Of a stretch of 64,000 nt of DNA, positions 1-11,644 are shown piece by piece. The DNA is from Ilex aquifolium (lineage: Eukaryota; Streptophyta; Magnoliopsida; Aquifoliales; Aquifoliaceae): positions 4,178,001 to 4,242,000 of the forward strand of contig OX637393.1 in assembly GCA_951799425.1 (NCBI GenBank), in the 5' to 3' direction. How positions within the stretch are numbered: the stretch's first letter is position 1; each line of letters begins with the position of its first letter. The translations under genes were made by a program, and so were the position numbers. The notes under the pieces are model-generated. The model worked only from the letters and a program-made list of their open reading frames with translations, was not told the DNA's origin and did no database searches.

Positions 1-1050
1 AGTGATGTGATAATGTTGTTCAATGGAAATTGACTAAACGACGAAGTAATTCTTTTTGGCTTGGGTTGATTGTGTAATGGAATATGTGCATACGACACGA
101 GTTGACTGTCTAGGTGGTTAACTTACTTCTGTCTGAACGTGATTCATCCTTACTACGAGATAGACATTATGAAAAATAATTGTTGGATACAAGTTGTCTT
201 CGTGACAGGAACTAAGTGTTCGATTTTGAGTTGTCTACGTGACAGAAACTAAGTGTTCGATTTCGAGTGGTCTTCGTGACAGGAACTAAGTGTTTGATTT
301 CGAATTGTCTACGTGACAGGAACTAAGTATTCGATTTTGAGTTGTCTTCGTGATAGGAACTAAGTGTTCGATTTTGTGTTGTCTACATGGCAGGAAGAAA
401 TAAAATGACTATAAGTCATCCAAAATGATGTGAACTAAATGTTTGGTATGGATCATCTATGTGATGGAAATTAGCGATGTGCTTCGAATTGTCCACGTGA
501 CGGAATATTAGTTATGTGTTTCGAGTCGTCTAAGTGACGAGAATTTTTATGGTGTGTGGCTTGAATTCCTTGTGTAATCGGGGGTGTGTGCGTCCAGAGG
601 TATTCGTTGTGCAGCTTAATTTAATTATATTGAAGTAATGATTTGTGCAGTATATTTTGTCTGTGTGGTATATACAAGTTATGTCTATGTGAAGTACACG
701 AACAACGTGTATGTGGTGAAGTGTAATTTGAAAGTTGATAACTATTGTTTTGTTAAGGTTGTTCCTAAATTAACATAGTTTTTTTTTCCCTGTTGTGCTC
801 ATGATTAATGATCACATCTTTGCTCTCACTATTGATATTAATGACTTTTCAGGAAAAATCGTAAAGATGCGAGGAGTTTACAGCCAAGTCTAGAGGGTTG
901 AATGGGATGTCGTCGTGGGGTGGGGCCTTGTTTAAAGTTAAATTTTATGTGCTTCTATTTATGTATAGAAAAGTGGTAGGGATTTATGGTTGTTGTCGAG
1001 TTCTCTTTAGCGTTTGAGACAAATAGTGTACCCCGGGTTGGGGTGTTATA
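1..1050. mobile_element. Solo LTR (gypsy-type), right part
   Basis: This is the 3' part of the LTR that is complete at 19047-21620 and 42133-44859. It ends in a GGGGTGTTA(C/T)A terminus at 1050 and is followed by GACAA, the right target duplication. Here the terminal ACA has mutated to ATA. No coding sequence is seen in it. Confidence 0.8.
194..400. repeat. 37-bp minisatellite inside the solo LTR
   Basis: About 5.5 tandem units of 37 bp start at 194, 231, 268, 305, 342 and 379, each built on a TTGTCTTCGTGACAGGAACT-like core followed by AAGTGTTCGATTT. Degenerate traces continue to about 545. The same array recurs at 20764-20970 and 43846-44052. Confidence 0.9.
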
Positions 1051-1970
1051 GACAAAGTGACTACATTTCTATGATTTTGTTCTCTTCATGTTTTGAAACA
1101 CTGCTACTAGTTACTTTCATTAATTAGGGTTGAACATGTTTTGTGCAGCTCGATTGAGGAATTTAGAGCATTGATTTTAGGAGTGGAATTATACACGAAC
1201 CTTGTTTTGCTAGTGATTGTTTGGTGTTGAGAATCCCTTATGTTCTTAATTAAGTTTAGATTATGGAAAACATTCATATATGTAATGCAAGATTTCCCGT
1301 TCTACCATTGTTCAAAGTGTTGGCCGATTTTGATATGATTTCACCGAGTTCTTTCTGACTCGAAATCTTTCATCCCGAGATTGATAAATGTTCCATGTAA
1401 ACTACGTGTCACACTCGACTCCAGATTAACTCAGACACAATTGAGTCGTCTGAGCCATCACTCTGCGATGTCATAATACCATTATCGTGACCTCATTATC
1501 TCCTCATGCCCAATTTTTTCTAGCATTTCGTGTGTAACGTTTGGTGTCAGAACTTTGAGGCATGCCTCGTAGTCTAGTGGAGCTCTTTGAGATAAAACTC
1601 TATACCAACCTATAATGACCTTGTTCATGCAAGCGAAGAACTTATTGAACCTCTTCTACAGCTTTGCATTTGCAGAGCCGTTTCCCATGTTAGCCATAGC
1701 ATCAAATTGGATAGAACAAGGCCTTCTACCACAATTAATATAGAATGAACGAGTTGACTCTTAGTCTATAAACAAGAGGGCTTGTCCAAATCAGTTTTAG
1801 AGATGGACCGATATGAATCTGACTAAACATGATATTAACCCCCTACAAACGGGCGTATACACAGCACTAACAGGTATGACATGTAGAATGCAGTGTTGTT
1901 TCGAGTTTGCAGGCAATCAAGATACTGAAGAGTACGACTACAATGTATTAACTGTTCTTTGCACTGTCGA
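1051..1970. other. Spacer between D (upstream side) and A (3' side)
   Basis: No gene seen. The spacer is a patchwork of sequence shared with other spacers: 1056-1250 resembles 10570-10760, 1140-1640 resembles 13310-13800, and 1620-1740 resembles 10930-11060. The likeness shows that the spacers were duplicated along with single genes before the four-gene block was multiplied. GACAA at 1051-1055 is the LTR target duplication. Confidence 0.75.
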
Positions 1971-2095
1971 TTTATTACATATATAAGAACTGCATTGCAT
2001 TACTTATAAAGAGCTAAATGCAGCTAACATATAATAACACACTTCTACACCATCGTAAATAACATAATTATAATTCACCCATCATATGGTAATAT
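1971..2095 (-). promoter_or_regulatory. Gene A 3' UTR block with AATAAA
   Basis: TTTATT at 1971-1976 reads AATAAA on the minus strand, about 120 nt after the A stop codon. The region between them contains a CTGCATTGCAT...GCTAAATGCA block that recurs after genes B (about 8599-8640) and C (about 11528-11560). Confidence 0.6.
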
Positions 2096-3316
2096 CTAAG
2101 CTGTTGGATAGGAAGAGTCCATAGCAATCCCACACAGGCCTTCTTTGGCTTCGATATCTCTTTGCATCATTATGTATCCTTCATTTCCCCAACTGGTGGT
2201 GCCCCATGAATTCTTGATTAACCAATACTTTGTGCCATCAGCCGTAGTGCCATACCCAACTGCCGTAACACCATGGTTTAGATCGGTTCCACAATCTCCA
2301 GTGAAAACACCGCTCGAGTAAAATTGGAACGCAACTCCACTTGCATCAATGGCAACAGAAACTGGTTGATTGGCCACGGCCTGCAATAACGCCTTCTCAC
2401 TGTTGGCTGGCACGTTCTCATAACCCTTGATCTCGGCAGCATGGGAAGCTTCTTCCTCAGCATTGCAAGTTCCATCAGTTGCCTGGTATGGATAAGCTGC
2501 TTCAGTGGCTATCCCTTTGTTGTGTACAATAAATTCGAACCCACCTTCCATGGTGCCACCTTCGCATCCTCTATCATTACCGCTTCTGTCACAGTCTACT
2601 AGCTCCTGCTCAGACAGTGAGATCAATTTACCAGTGGTAAGTTTGGTTATTCCTTCCGTGGCTGCTATCGTTGAAAACGCCCAACAACTTCCTGTTTGAG
2701 AAAAAAACAAATAAAAATGAACTGTCAGGGTACGGAGATCTTATCACTTCAGTGTCTTCTGAGGATCAAATATGTGCAGTCTTATTCTCTATTTGGAAAG
2801 GCTATTTTCTGAGTGAGAAAAACAATAAATAGATATGAAAAGTGTAGCTATAGAGTGAATTTGTGAAAAGAGTTATTCCTTACCACATCGACCTTGATCC
2901 TTAATAGGCGTAACAGCTCCTTCCTTCCTCCAGTCCATAGTAGCTGGTACTGCAGTCACATTTTCATACTTAAATGAAGTAGTTTTTGACTTTGGATTGG
3001 ATGGTTTCTTCAATCCATTGCGAGAGGCCTTAAACTCCTCATTTGTCTGGTCTGCAAATTCGTTGATGCTCAACTTGTAAGGTCGATTCCCAGCGCTGTT
3101 GAAAGATTCTATGAACTCCACGTTCTCCTTGAATATCATGAGACGTCTTTCCTTCTCTGCAATGTTCTTGTAAACACGTCCATAGCGAGCCATCCATTGC
3201 TCATGTCTCTCCGAGATGGATGCTTCAGGTAGTGTGCGGGATGCAGCCTGAGAAGCCCACATCCCGAGAATTATCAATGCTGCGACGATCAATTTTTTTT
3301 CTAACGATGATCCCAT
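2096..3316 (-). CDS. Gene A, block 1: SAG12/SAG39-like papain-family cysteine protease, intact
   Basis: Secreted or vacuolar C1A endopeptidase made as a zymogen. Two exons, 3316-2884 and 2691-2096, join through a 192-bp GT-AG intron in phase 1 to give 342 residues. An open frame continues 9 nt upstream through TTG, but the first ATG is at 3316 and aligns with the starts of B and C. Residues 1-26 form a signal peptide. The I29 prodomain (about 27-122) carries a perfect ERFNIN series (E54, R58, F62, N65, I69, N73) and NEFAD. The mature enzyme starts near V123 and has oxyanion Q141, catalytic C147 in GSCWAFS, H284 and N305, and the usual disulphide cysteines. It ends in YPTA with no KDEL or granulin domain. 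One extra Thr lies in the WGTTSWG loop compared with B and C. The family acts in senescence, proteolysis and defence; the specific role here is inferred. Nothing appears broken. Confidence 0.93.
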
Positions 3317-3566
3317 CGCGTCCAAATTGAATGACTATAACTATGACTTTGTAATGATTTGAATATGGAAGTACATTCCTTGTTAGAAATAGGTACACAT
3401 ATATATAGAGAGAAAATGCATATGATTCCTTGAAGTTTTGTTCTCACAAAGCTTCGGTCCCATGTGATGTAGTCGCTGTCTGAGAGGCCCTACTCCGTGG
3501 CTTGCTGCGCAATCTGTAACCACTTGGACCACCCGGTTGTGCGCCTTAAACTCTTCCCATTGAACA
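3317..3566 (-). promoter_or_regulatory. Gene A core promoter, conserved among A, B and C
   Basis: TATATATA at 3400-3407 lies about 85 nt upstream of the ATG. Beside it is an ATGCAT box, and further out a block with CTCACAAAGCTTC, CATGTGATGTA, CTCCGTGG and a CCATTGAAC end. The B and C promoters contain the same series in the same order. The Mutator-like element begins exactly where this similarity stops. Confidence 0.7.
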
Positions 3567-3575
3567 TAGAAATAT

Positions 3576-4601
3576 GGGAGAATTACACCCAGGCCCCCCG
3601 AGGTTTTTCACTTAATCACTCAGACCCCCTGACATTTGAAATATTACACACAGACCCCCTGAGGTTTGTACGCGCGTAACACTTAGACCCCTGCTGTAAA
3701 TATATCAATTAATAAATTACACTTAGACCCCCTTGAAGTTTGTAGGTATATAATACTTAGACTCCTTAAGTTTAAAATATTATATTTAGACCAAATATAC
3801 TCTAATCAAAGATATAATATCAAATATTTTAAATTTTACAACCAAAATTCATATTCTATTGTATCATTTATTGAAATAAAATTAAAAATAAAAATTTAAT
3901 TTTTTCTTAAAAAATCGTAATTAGTATACAATTATACTATCTATTGGAATAAAGCTAAAAAAATCAAACAAGGGGTCTAAGTCATTCATAATAGAACATA
4001 AATTTTACATCTAAAATTCATGTTCTTTTATGTTATTTATTGAAATAAAATCAAAAATAAAAATCTAGTGTTTTTAAAAAAAATCATAGTTAGTATATAA
4101 TTATACTATCTATTAGAATAAAACTAAAAAATTAAATAAGGGATCAAACTGTAATGGACACAATATCTTTTAACTTTAATTGGAGCAGTTTGGTATTTTA
4201 ATTTGATTGTTTAAACGACCAAATTAAATTTCAATAGACAATATAATTGTATACTAATCACGATTTTTTAAGAAAAAATTGAATTTTTAGTTTTGATTTT
4301 ATTTCAATAAAAGATTCAATAGAACATGAATTTTAATTGTAAACTTTAAAATATTTGATATTTTATCTTTGATTGAAATATTTTTTGTCTAAGTATAATA
4401 TTTTAAACTTAAGGGATCTAAGTAATATATATTTATAAACTTTAGGGGGTCTTGGTGTAATTTATTAATGGATATATTTACAGCAGGGGTCTAAGTGTTA
4501 CACGCGTACAAACCTCAGGGAGTTTGTGTGTAATATATCAAATGTCAGGAGGTCTGAGTGATTAAGTGACAAACCTCAGGAGATATGAGTGTAATTCTCC
4601 C
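3576..4601. mobile_element. Non-autonomous Mutator-like element, 1026 bp, block 1
   Basis: Both ends are GGGAGAATTACAC, reading inward, and the inverted similarity runs at least 200 bp with CAGACCCCCTGA-like repeats. A perfect 9-bp target duplication TAGAAATAT flanks it (3567-3575 and 4602-4610), which is the Mutator hallmark. No transposase frame exists. The AT-rich core (about 3780-4430) is also partly self-complementary. It lies about 160 bp upstream of the gene A TATA box. Confidence 0.9.
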
Positions 4602-4610
4602 TAGAAATAT

Positions 4611-5382
4611 TGAATAGTCATGCTTCTCTTATTAACTTGTTCTGTGGCACCTAGTGACCTGTTTGTCATTTATAGTCCTACATAAATACTTCAGTACCCT
4701 ACCGAATATTATAACGTTGAAAACTCTGAAGTTACAATTTTTTGAGGCTCTAAATTATGACTCGAAAGGATATAAATTACAATTCAAAAAGTTACGTTAG
4801 AGTATTTTAAATAAAAAAGTGTTTTTTTATCTGAAAACTGAATCTTACGTCGACCAAAATTTTAAAATATATATATATATATCTAGCATTTGTGCTAGTG
4901 TTATCTAGCATTTGAGTTAAAGTGAGCTCTTAGAACTCTAATGTTTACGAAACACACTGCCCAGCCTAGTCCAAACCCGGGTAAGGTAAATAGAATAAAA
5001 TATTAACTAGTATTAAATCTAGTTTTTAATATTTTATTTAATTAATTTCCGTCGTAACTCCTATATTAAAAATTCAGTTTCTGAATATTAAAGGTTCTAA
5101 CGGCTAGTTTTCTAACTGCTATTTTTTATTTAATTTTAATAGTTATTATCTGATAAAATATGGGAGTTATTACGGAATATTAAACACGTATATTTTCTGT
5201 ATATATATTTACGTGGTTCAGTATAGAAATATATAATCTGAATATTTTCTATATTTTTCTCTACTGCATAAGTTCTTAGGCAAAATTGAAAAGTATCGTA
5301 TGAAGCGCTTCATCTGATTGTGCAGATTTGAGTGAAGCAACAGTCAATAGGTTGGACTGTTGTATTCTGGGAACAACGAGTT
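4611..5382. other. AT-rich spacer upstream of gene A
   Basis: No gene seen. It contains a short (AT)n run near 4866-4882 that is 2 bp longer in block 2 and replaced by a different AT/GT run in block 3. Confidence 0.6.
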
Positions 5383-6101
5383 GTTTTTTTTTTTCGAAAA
5401 GTAAAATGTATTTAAAAAAAACATATATATAAGGGTAATCACCCACAAATTGTACAGTGAAGTCGCGTAGGACTCAAAGACAAACATAAAAAAACCCAAA
5501 AAATCAAGGCTCAGAACACAAGTCTGTAAGAGATGCCTGAATAAGAGTATCTCCCACAGAATTGTTGACAAAAGTATACACTGGTAGACAAAAACAGACA
5601 AAACAGGACTTCACTGTACATTAACACCACTGAGAACGACCAACAAGCATCAACCCTCATCAGACTGGCTTTTGCTCACAGCCCAATAGCATATCAGCCC
5701 ATTGACAGCTTCAGCTCCCTCAACTTTCCATCAGCTCATGCCAGCATTTCTGCCAGCTCATGCCAGATCAAGATAGCAGCTGCTCATGGACCATGGATCC
5801 CTTCAGCTGCCCATTTAACTGTTGTATCCCTCGGCTGGAGGCAACAGCTGAAGAGGTCTTGTATTTGAGAGAAGCCAATCTACTCCACACAATCCGCAGG
5901 ATAAGATGGGTAACATAAATTGAATCCTTGAACTGGTTTCTAAATCTTCTATTATTTCTCTCCATCCACAAGTGATAAACAGTGGCAGCCAAGCAGATTC
6001 TGCAAATCAGTTTCTTCATCGACTTACCCTTCCATTAATAGAGCGACCTAGTTCGTGCCTTGCCCTGCCATACACTTTATCTTTGAGATTTCATTTTTTT
6101 C
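5383..6101 (-). mobile_element. LINE-1: 5'-truncated L1-type retrotransposon 3' end, block 1
   Basis: Reads on the minus strand. A frame at 6019-5768 matches the C-terminal end of plant LINE reverse transcriptase proteins (KKLICRICLAATVYHLWMER, zf-RVT region). A 3' untranslated stretch follows and ends in a poly(A) tail, seen as a T run at 5384-5394. CAACGAGTT at 5374-5382 and 6102-6110 is a likely 9-bp target duplication. The copy is dead, since only the last few hundred bases of ORF2 remain. Confidence 0.8.
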
Positions 6102-7572
6102 CAACGAGTTATGATTAATTATAAAATACTACGATCGATCATAAAAAATGCTATTTTTAAAGGTCACGTTACACCTTTTAAAAATCAGTTACAACTAACC
6201 GAGTTTATTCAAGATTATTACAGACCAAAAATTGTTATCGATATCGTAGTCGTGATGTAGCCTCAGAATGTCCAATACGTTACATTGTTTGGATTTTTCT
6301 GGGTAAAATTTTCTAGCTCATTTTACGATCCTTTTAGGACATACGTGAATACTAATGTGAATCAAAACACAATTTTGCTTGTAGGCTAAATTACACTTAC
6401 ACCTCCTAAATTATGGCTCTTGTTTTATTTTGCCCCCTCAAGGTGACTTCAATTGAAATAACTCGTACCCATTCCAAAAAAAAAACAGCAATTTGAAGAG
6501 ACAAATTTGATTTCGTTTCATTTTGGCATTGTTGTTGTATACAATAGGATATTAGATATCCAAAATAATCAAGTAAAAGGAAGAATCGAATTTTTTTCTT
6601 AATAAACGAAAAAGAAACAAAAGATGAAACATATATGATGGATCAACTAAACCCTCTCGAGACTTTTTTAAGAATAAAGAAGAGGAAGCTTGTGTAAATT
6701 CCATGGAATAAGGTTCGATCCTATTCATGGTGATTCTGTAGATATTTCATTATGAAAATGGGAATGACCCATACAAGTTCAAGTACAGCATTTTGAGAGT
6801 GTTTGTAATTTCATTTTGAGAGTGTTTGTAATTTCCCGTGCGCCTAAGCCTCACTACTGAGCTTTCTTCATGGGTTTAGGGGCTCGCCCAGATAAGAGTT
6901 GCTAAAGCTATGTTGAAGTGACTGCATAACGGATTATCCACTGCAGAATTGGAGTACTGTGCATGTCTACTCATAATAGGGGTTGGAAGTGAGTCAATAT
7001 TACAAAATCTTTAGTGCAACTGATTGGCAAAAAGTTGGTAGAGTGTGAACTGGGTCAAGACTTTTCTTGGGGTAAAAACCATGTCTCTTGAATGGCTGTA
7101 TTACACTTAAAAGTTGCGTATACCACAAGAGAGACAGTCAGTGACATAGCCCCTTCATGACCTTTTGGCTTTTGTACACACGTGAATTGGAGTTATGCAT
7201 AATATTTTTCCACCGTCTCGCCATGATTGCGGGTTTAAATTTCGTTACTCTTTCTCTATGTACACACTGTTAGAAAAAAAATAAATTATACAACCAGAAT
7301 CGTGCACAGACCTTATCCGTGTACAGATAAGGAAAAAAAAAAGAGTAGAAGAGACTAAAATAGATACATATGGGTGGTAATGGGAGTTATAATTAGTTAA
7401 TTGCATTTAATCTTTGCAATTTTAAAAGAAAGTAATATAAATTAAAGTTAAAAAACAAAGGTATTGTATACATTTTCTAAGCAGATAGATATAACAAGAT
7501 TTCCCAGTAACACTAATAAGAAGTAAAATACAAATCAGTGTTATGACATTTAATCTCATATTACGAGAAATT
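6102..7572. other. Spacer between LINE-1 and the CACTA end
   Basis: No gene seen. 6605-6765 is clearly similar to 14635-14785 upstream of gene C, showing common descent of the A and C upstream regions. A direct repeat, CATTTTGAGAGTGTTTGTAA, occurs twice at about 6790-6832. Confidence 0.6.
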
Positions 7573-7856
7573 CACTACAAGAAAAAAGACATTTATCGGC
7601 GTTTAAATAAACGTCGGTAAAATGAAATAAATGCCGCAAAATATTATTATTGACGTTTGTTATTAACGCCGTCGAAAGGGAAAATTACCGGCGTATAATT
7701 AAACGCCACAAAAATTAAAGTGACGTTTACTAATCGCTGAAGCGGCGCTTATTTAATCGACGACTTCCTTGTAAAATTTCGGTGACCGGAGCTATTTTAC
7801 GGCGTTTATTTAAACGCCAGTAATTATTATTTCTGACAACTGATTTCCGCCGGTAA
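7573..7856. mobile_element. CACTA (En/Spm-type) single terminus
   Basis: Starts with CACTACAAGAAAAAA, the standard plant CACTA end, followed by a dense field of subterminal repeats (GGCGTTTA, AAACGTC, AACGCC, GCCGG) in both orientations. I found no opposite end or transposase nearby, so this is a fragment. Confidence 0.8.
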
Positions 7857-7972
7857 TGATAATTAATATTTTTTTTTTCATAATAAAACCTAGCTCATTG
7901 CATTTTCACTAGAATAAGAATTTTAAATATTCAGGAATTCTCCACCAGATGAAAAATGGATAGTCAAGCTAC

Positions 7973-8598
7973 TTTTTTTTTTTGAACAAAAATAAAATTT
8001 TATTTATTTATAAAACATAAATTACAAGAAGCAAAGAAAAGGCCAAACACCTTTTCATAACAGAAACAAACAAACAAACAAAACAACCCAAAGATCCAAA
8101 AAGCTTCCAGAAAAACATAGAGCAGCAGAACCAAACAGCACCTCCCATCACAGACACTCTCCCCACTTGCTCAGCAAAGCCATCCCCTTCCTTGAATTTC
8201 AAACAAATCAACACTAATACTTACGTAGGAACATCCAAATCCTTTATACGAAAACTAGTCAACACCTCACCACACCACACCACACCCCACCCTTTCTCAC
8301 TTAACCCTTATCATCAAAAACCAGAAGCCTCTTCTTACGCAAAATGGGCATCCCCTTCATGTCATGAAACAAAGCCAGACCAACCTCACAGGGCAATCTC
8401 AGACTAGCCGAAAAATCCACCGACCTTCTCAACGAAGCAGCTTAACCAGCCAAACTTTCTGCAACTGAATTAGTTTCTCTATAAATGTGAGCCAAATGAA
8501 AATCCAGCTTACTTAAAAAGTCCCTAATCCTCATCATAAAATTCAAACAAGGCCAAGGACAACTGTAAGTCCCCAAAACAGAATTAACAAGGACCAAT
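7973..8598 (-). mobile_element. LINE-2: L1-type 3' end with RNase H remnant, block 1
   Basis: Minus strand. A T run at 7973-7983 is the poly(A) tail. The frame at about 8600-8440 resembles the RNase H-like C-terminal domain of plant LINEs (FHLAHIYRETNSVAESLAG); a stop codon follows that is Gln in block 3. The 5' truncation point is near 8598, where gene-B 3' UTR sequence starts. It lies about 130 bp beyond the B stop codon. Confidence 0.75.
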
Positions 8599-8731
8599 AA
8601 GAACTGCATTGCATCATTTACAAGGCTAAATGCACATAACACACAACACACAACACACTTGCACAAGTAGATTTGGCCAAGACCATATAGTACCATATTA
8701 GATTGAAGATTCAAAAGTCATGTGGTAATAA

Positions 8732-9852
8732 CTAAGTTGTTGGATAGGAAGAATCCATAGCAATCCCACAAAGGCCTTCTTTGGCACCAATATCTCTTTG
8801 CATCATGATGTACCCTTTGTCTCCCCAAGTGGTGCCCCATGAATTCTTGACTAACCAATACTTGGTGCCGTCAGCAGTTGTCCCATATCCAACTGCGGTA
8901 ACACCATGGTCTAGATCGGTTCCACAATCTCCTGTGAAAACCCCGCTTGAGTAAAACTGGAATGCAGCTCCGCTTGCATCAATGGAAACTGAAACAGGTT
9001 GATTGGCCACGGCCTTCAAAAGTGCCTTCTCGCTATTGGTAGGCACATTCTCATAACCCTTGATCTTGGCAGCATGGGAAGCTTCTTCCTTGGTGTTGCA
9101 GGTTCCATCAGTTGCCTGGTATGGATAAATTGCTTCAGTGGCAATGCCTTTGTTCTTTACGATAAATTCGAACCCATCTTCCATGTAGCCACCCTCACAT
9201 CCTTCATCTTCACCACTTCTATCACAGTCCACTAGTTCCTGCTCGGACAGTGAGATCAATTTACCAGTTGTAAGTTTTGTAATTCCTTCTTTGGCTGCTA
9301 TCGTTGAAAATGCCCAACAACTTCATGTTAATAGAATTGCACTGCTGAGAAAAAACTATCATGGATTTGAGAAGTGTAGTTGCACAAGGTGAAGTTTAGA
9401 AAAGAGGATTCCTTACCATATTGACCTTGATCCTTAATAGGGGTAAAAGCTCCTTTCTTCCTCCAGTCCATGCTAGCTGGTACTACAATCACATTTTCAT
9501 ACTTGAACGGCATAGTTTTCATTGCCTTTGGATTGGATGGCATCTTGTATCCATTGCGAGAGGCCTTAAACTCTTCATTTGTCTGGTCTGCAAATTCATT
9601 GATGCCCAACTTGTAAGGTCGATTCCCAACTTTGTTGAAATATTCTATGAACTCTACATTGTCCTTGAATATCTTAAAACGCCTTTCCTTCTCGGCAATA
9701 TCCTTGTAAACACGTCCATGACGAGCCATCCATTGCTCATGTCTCTCTGAAATGGATGCTTCAGGTAGTGTTCAGGATGTGGCCTGAGAAGCCCACATTC
9801 CTAGTAGTATCAATGCAGCAGTGATAAGTTTTCTTTTGAGTGATGAAGCCAT
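8732..9852 (-). pseudogene. Gene B, block 1: cysteine protease pseudogene, three lesions
   Basis: Same two-exon layout as A (exon equivalents 9852-9417 and 9324-8732, 342 codons) with ERFNIN prodomain, catalytic Cys, DLDHG and NSWG. Three independent faults are visible. Codon 27, at the end of the signal peptide, is TGA (9772-9774) where block 3 has CGA for Arg. The intron acceptor AG is AT (base 9325). The Cys three residues before the catalytic Cys, which forms a disulphide, is Tyr (QYG). The exon 2 frame is otherwise open for 175 codons or more, so decay is recent. Translation from a downstream Met would lack the signal peptide and still meet the broken splice site. Confidence 0.9.
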
Positions 9853-10105
9853 TGTTGTGAGCAAATTGAACGGTGATAAGGTGATGGTTTTGTGGATAGG
9901 ATTTTCTTTCTACTGAATACTGAAGTACATTCCTTGTGGGTTTTAGGTCCATATATAGAAGATGCATCTGTTTCTTCCTAAAGTTACGTTTTCGTAAAGC
10001 TTCAGTCTCATGTGATGTAAATGCTGCTAGAGAAAGGGCTCAACTCCGTGGTGTGCAGGGCAATTTGTAATGACTCGAACAATCCGGTTGTGTACCGTAA
10101 ACGCT
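9853..10105 (-). promoter_or_regulatory. Gene B core promoter
   Basis: TATATAT at 9951-9957, about 100 nt upstream of the ATG, beside GATGCATCT. The CTCATGTGATGTA, CTCCGTGG, CCGGTTGTG and GCCATTGAAC blocks follow in the same order as in A and C. The promoter is preserved although the gene is broken. Confidence 0.65.
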
Positions 10106-11644
10106 GCCATTGAACCTTAATTCTTTTTATTTTCTTCCAAATTATTGCTACAAAGGACAGCAAAAACAAAACATCCAGGCTTGTCTTATTGACTAGTTCT
10201 GAGCTACTTATTGACATTAATTATTTGTAATCCTAATATAACTATAGCTGATGTAAAGTCAGATGGGCCAATCACTTGTTTGTTCATATGAAATTCTTCT
10301 TTTGGATTTTCTTTATGTCTTTGGCCGAAATTGCTTAGCTCATAATTTACTATCATTTTTGTATATGTCTGAAGAACAACTTCACTCAGTTTAGTATTAT
10401 CTAGTTCTGATCTTCGATGCTACTATCGAAATAATTACAAGGACATCCCAGAAATTTCTAATTTTTTTCTTGAATTGGGATTTATTGTTTCCTTGTTGAT
10501 CATCTTTCTTGGTTCTTGTTTTGTGCTTATGTTTGTGGCTTTGAGTGTGGTTTCCTATCAAACCAAGTGGCAAAACATTTGTACATTCATAACCGATTAT
10601 AGTGTGTTCTCTTGATTTTTTGAAACACTACTCCTAGTTACGTTCGTTTTATGGGGTTGAATATGTTTTAAGCATTTCAGGATTGAGTAATTTAGAGCAT
10701 TGAGTTATGGAGTTAAATTCTACATGTATAACTCAGACCTGAATGGTTGTTTTGTATAAAAAACCTTGAAAGCATATTTTGAAAACACGCTTTTACATTG
10801 AATTCAAAAACTTTAGTTTAAACTACAGTTTCATGTAAACAACGATAAATTAAGAAATAAGTTAGATATCAACTTCTTGAAAGCATAAAGTTTAAAAATT
10901 ACCTTACGATGGTCAAAAATTCTTAGGCCAACCTTTTGTCTTGTTCATTCAAGCGATGAACAGATTGAATTGCATGTCTTTCACTGCTTTGCAGAACCAT
11001 TTCCCATGTTAGCCATAACATCGAAGTGGTTACAACAATGCCTTCTACTACACTTTGGGAAATAACGTTTTTGTAGCTTAGTTCAAGCTATATGCAGTCA
11101 AAGAGACTTGAACTCAGTTTATACCCTTCATTCTAAATGTTAGTGAAGAATTCATGTCAGTGGTGTTTAGTGAGGCCACGAGGGCATTGCCTGGCTCATT
11201 TGTTTCATCATTTGTGTATTTGTAATCAAGTGCTAGCTTATGCTCTTCTCTGTGTTTCTTACTAATGTAGCTTTATTTTCAAGAGGGATCCATCAAACTT
11301 AAGAGTTTGGTTTTGCAATGATGTTGCAATAGGTTTGAAATGGTTAGGCTGTTTCGGAATTTAGAACCTGAGGAAATCAACCAGCCTAGAGTTGCCTGGT
11401 TTCGACTTCCATAGGGCACTAGTTGAATTTCACATGCCGGCATTTGCTGGAAATCAAAATACTTGGAGTATAAATGCTAAGAACTCACAGTACTTTGCAC
11501 TTTCATTACACAAATTTACATACATTACTGCATTGCATCATTTACATAGCTAAATGCAGTTAACGCCCTGCACTTGCACAAAGTGGATTTGGCTAAGGCC
11601 ATTTACAATATCTGGTAGAAGATCCACCCATCCTATGGTAATGT
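10106..11644. other. Spacer between B and C
   Basis: No gene seen. 10517-10760 matches the sequence on both sides of the solo LTR in the D-A spacer (18995-19046 joined to 21626-21820). 10930-11060 matches 1620-1740. 11525-11644 is the gene C 3' UTR block with CTGCATTGCATC and GCTAAATGCAG. Confidence 0.65.

Noticed and set aside
194-545. Possible CRISPR-like array of 37-bp units
   Set aside because: Units are directly adjacent with no unique spacers, in a plant LTR; it is a minisatellite.
2278-2475. Short minus- and plus-strand frames overlapping A, B and C exons
   Set aside because: They are other reading frames of conserved protease exons, with no start context, splice signals or family match.
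3317-3325. Start of gene A three codons upstream of the ATG at 3316
   Set aside because: The codon at 3325 is TTG, not ATG; the paralogues start at the position of 3316.
5344-5601. 85-codon hydrophobic minus-strand frame
   Set aside because: It lies in the LINE 3' untranslated region and reads into the poly(A) tail.
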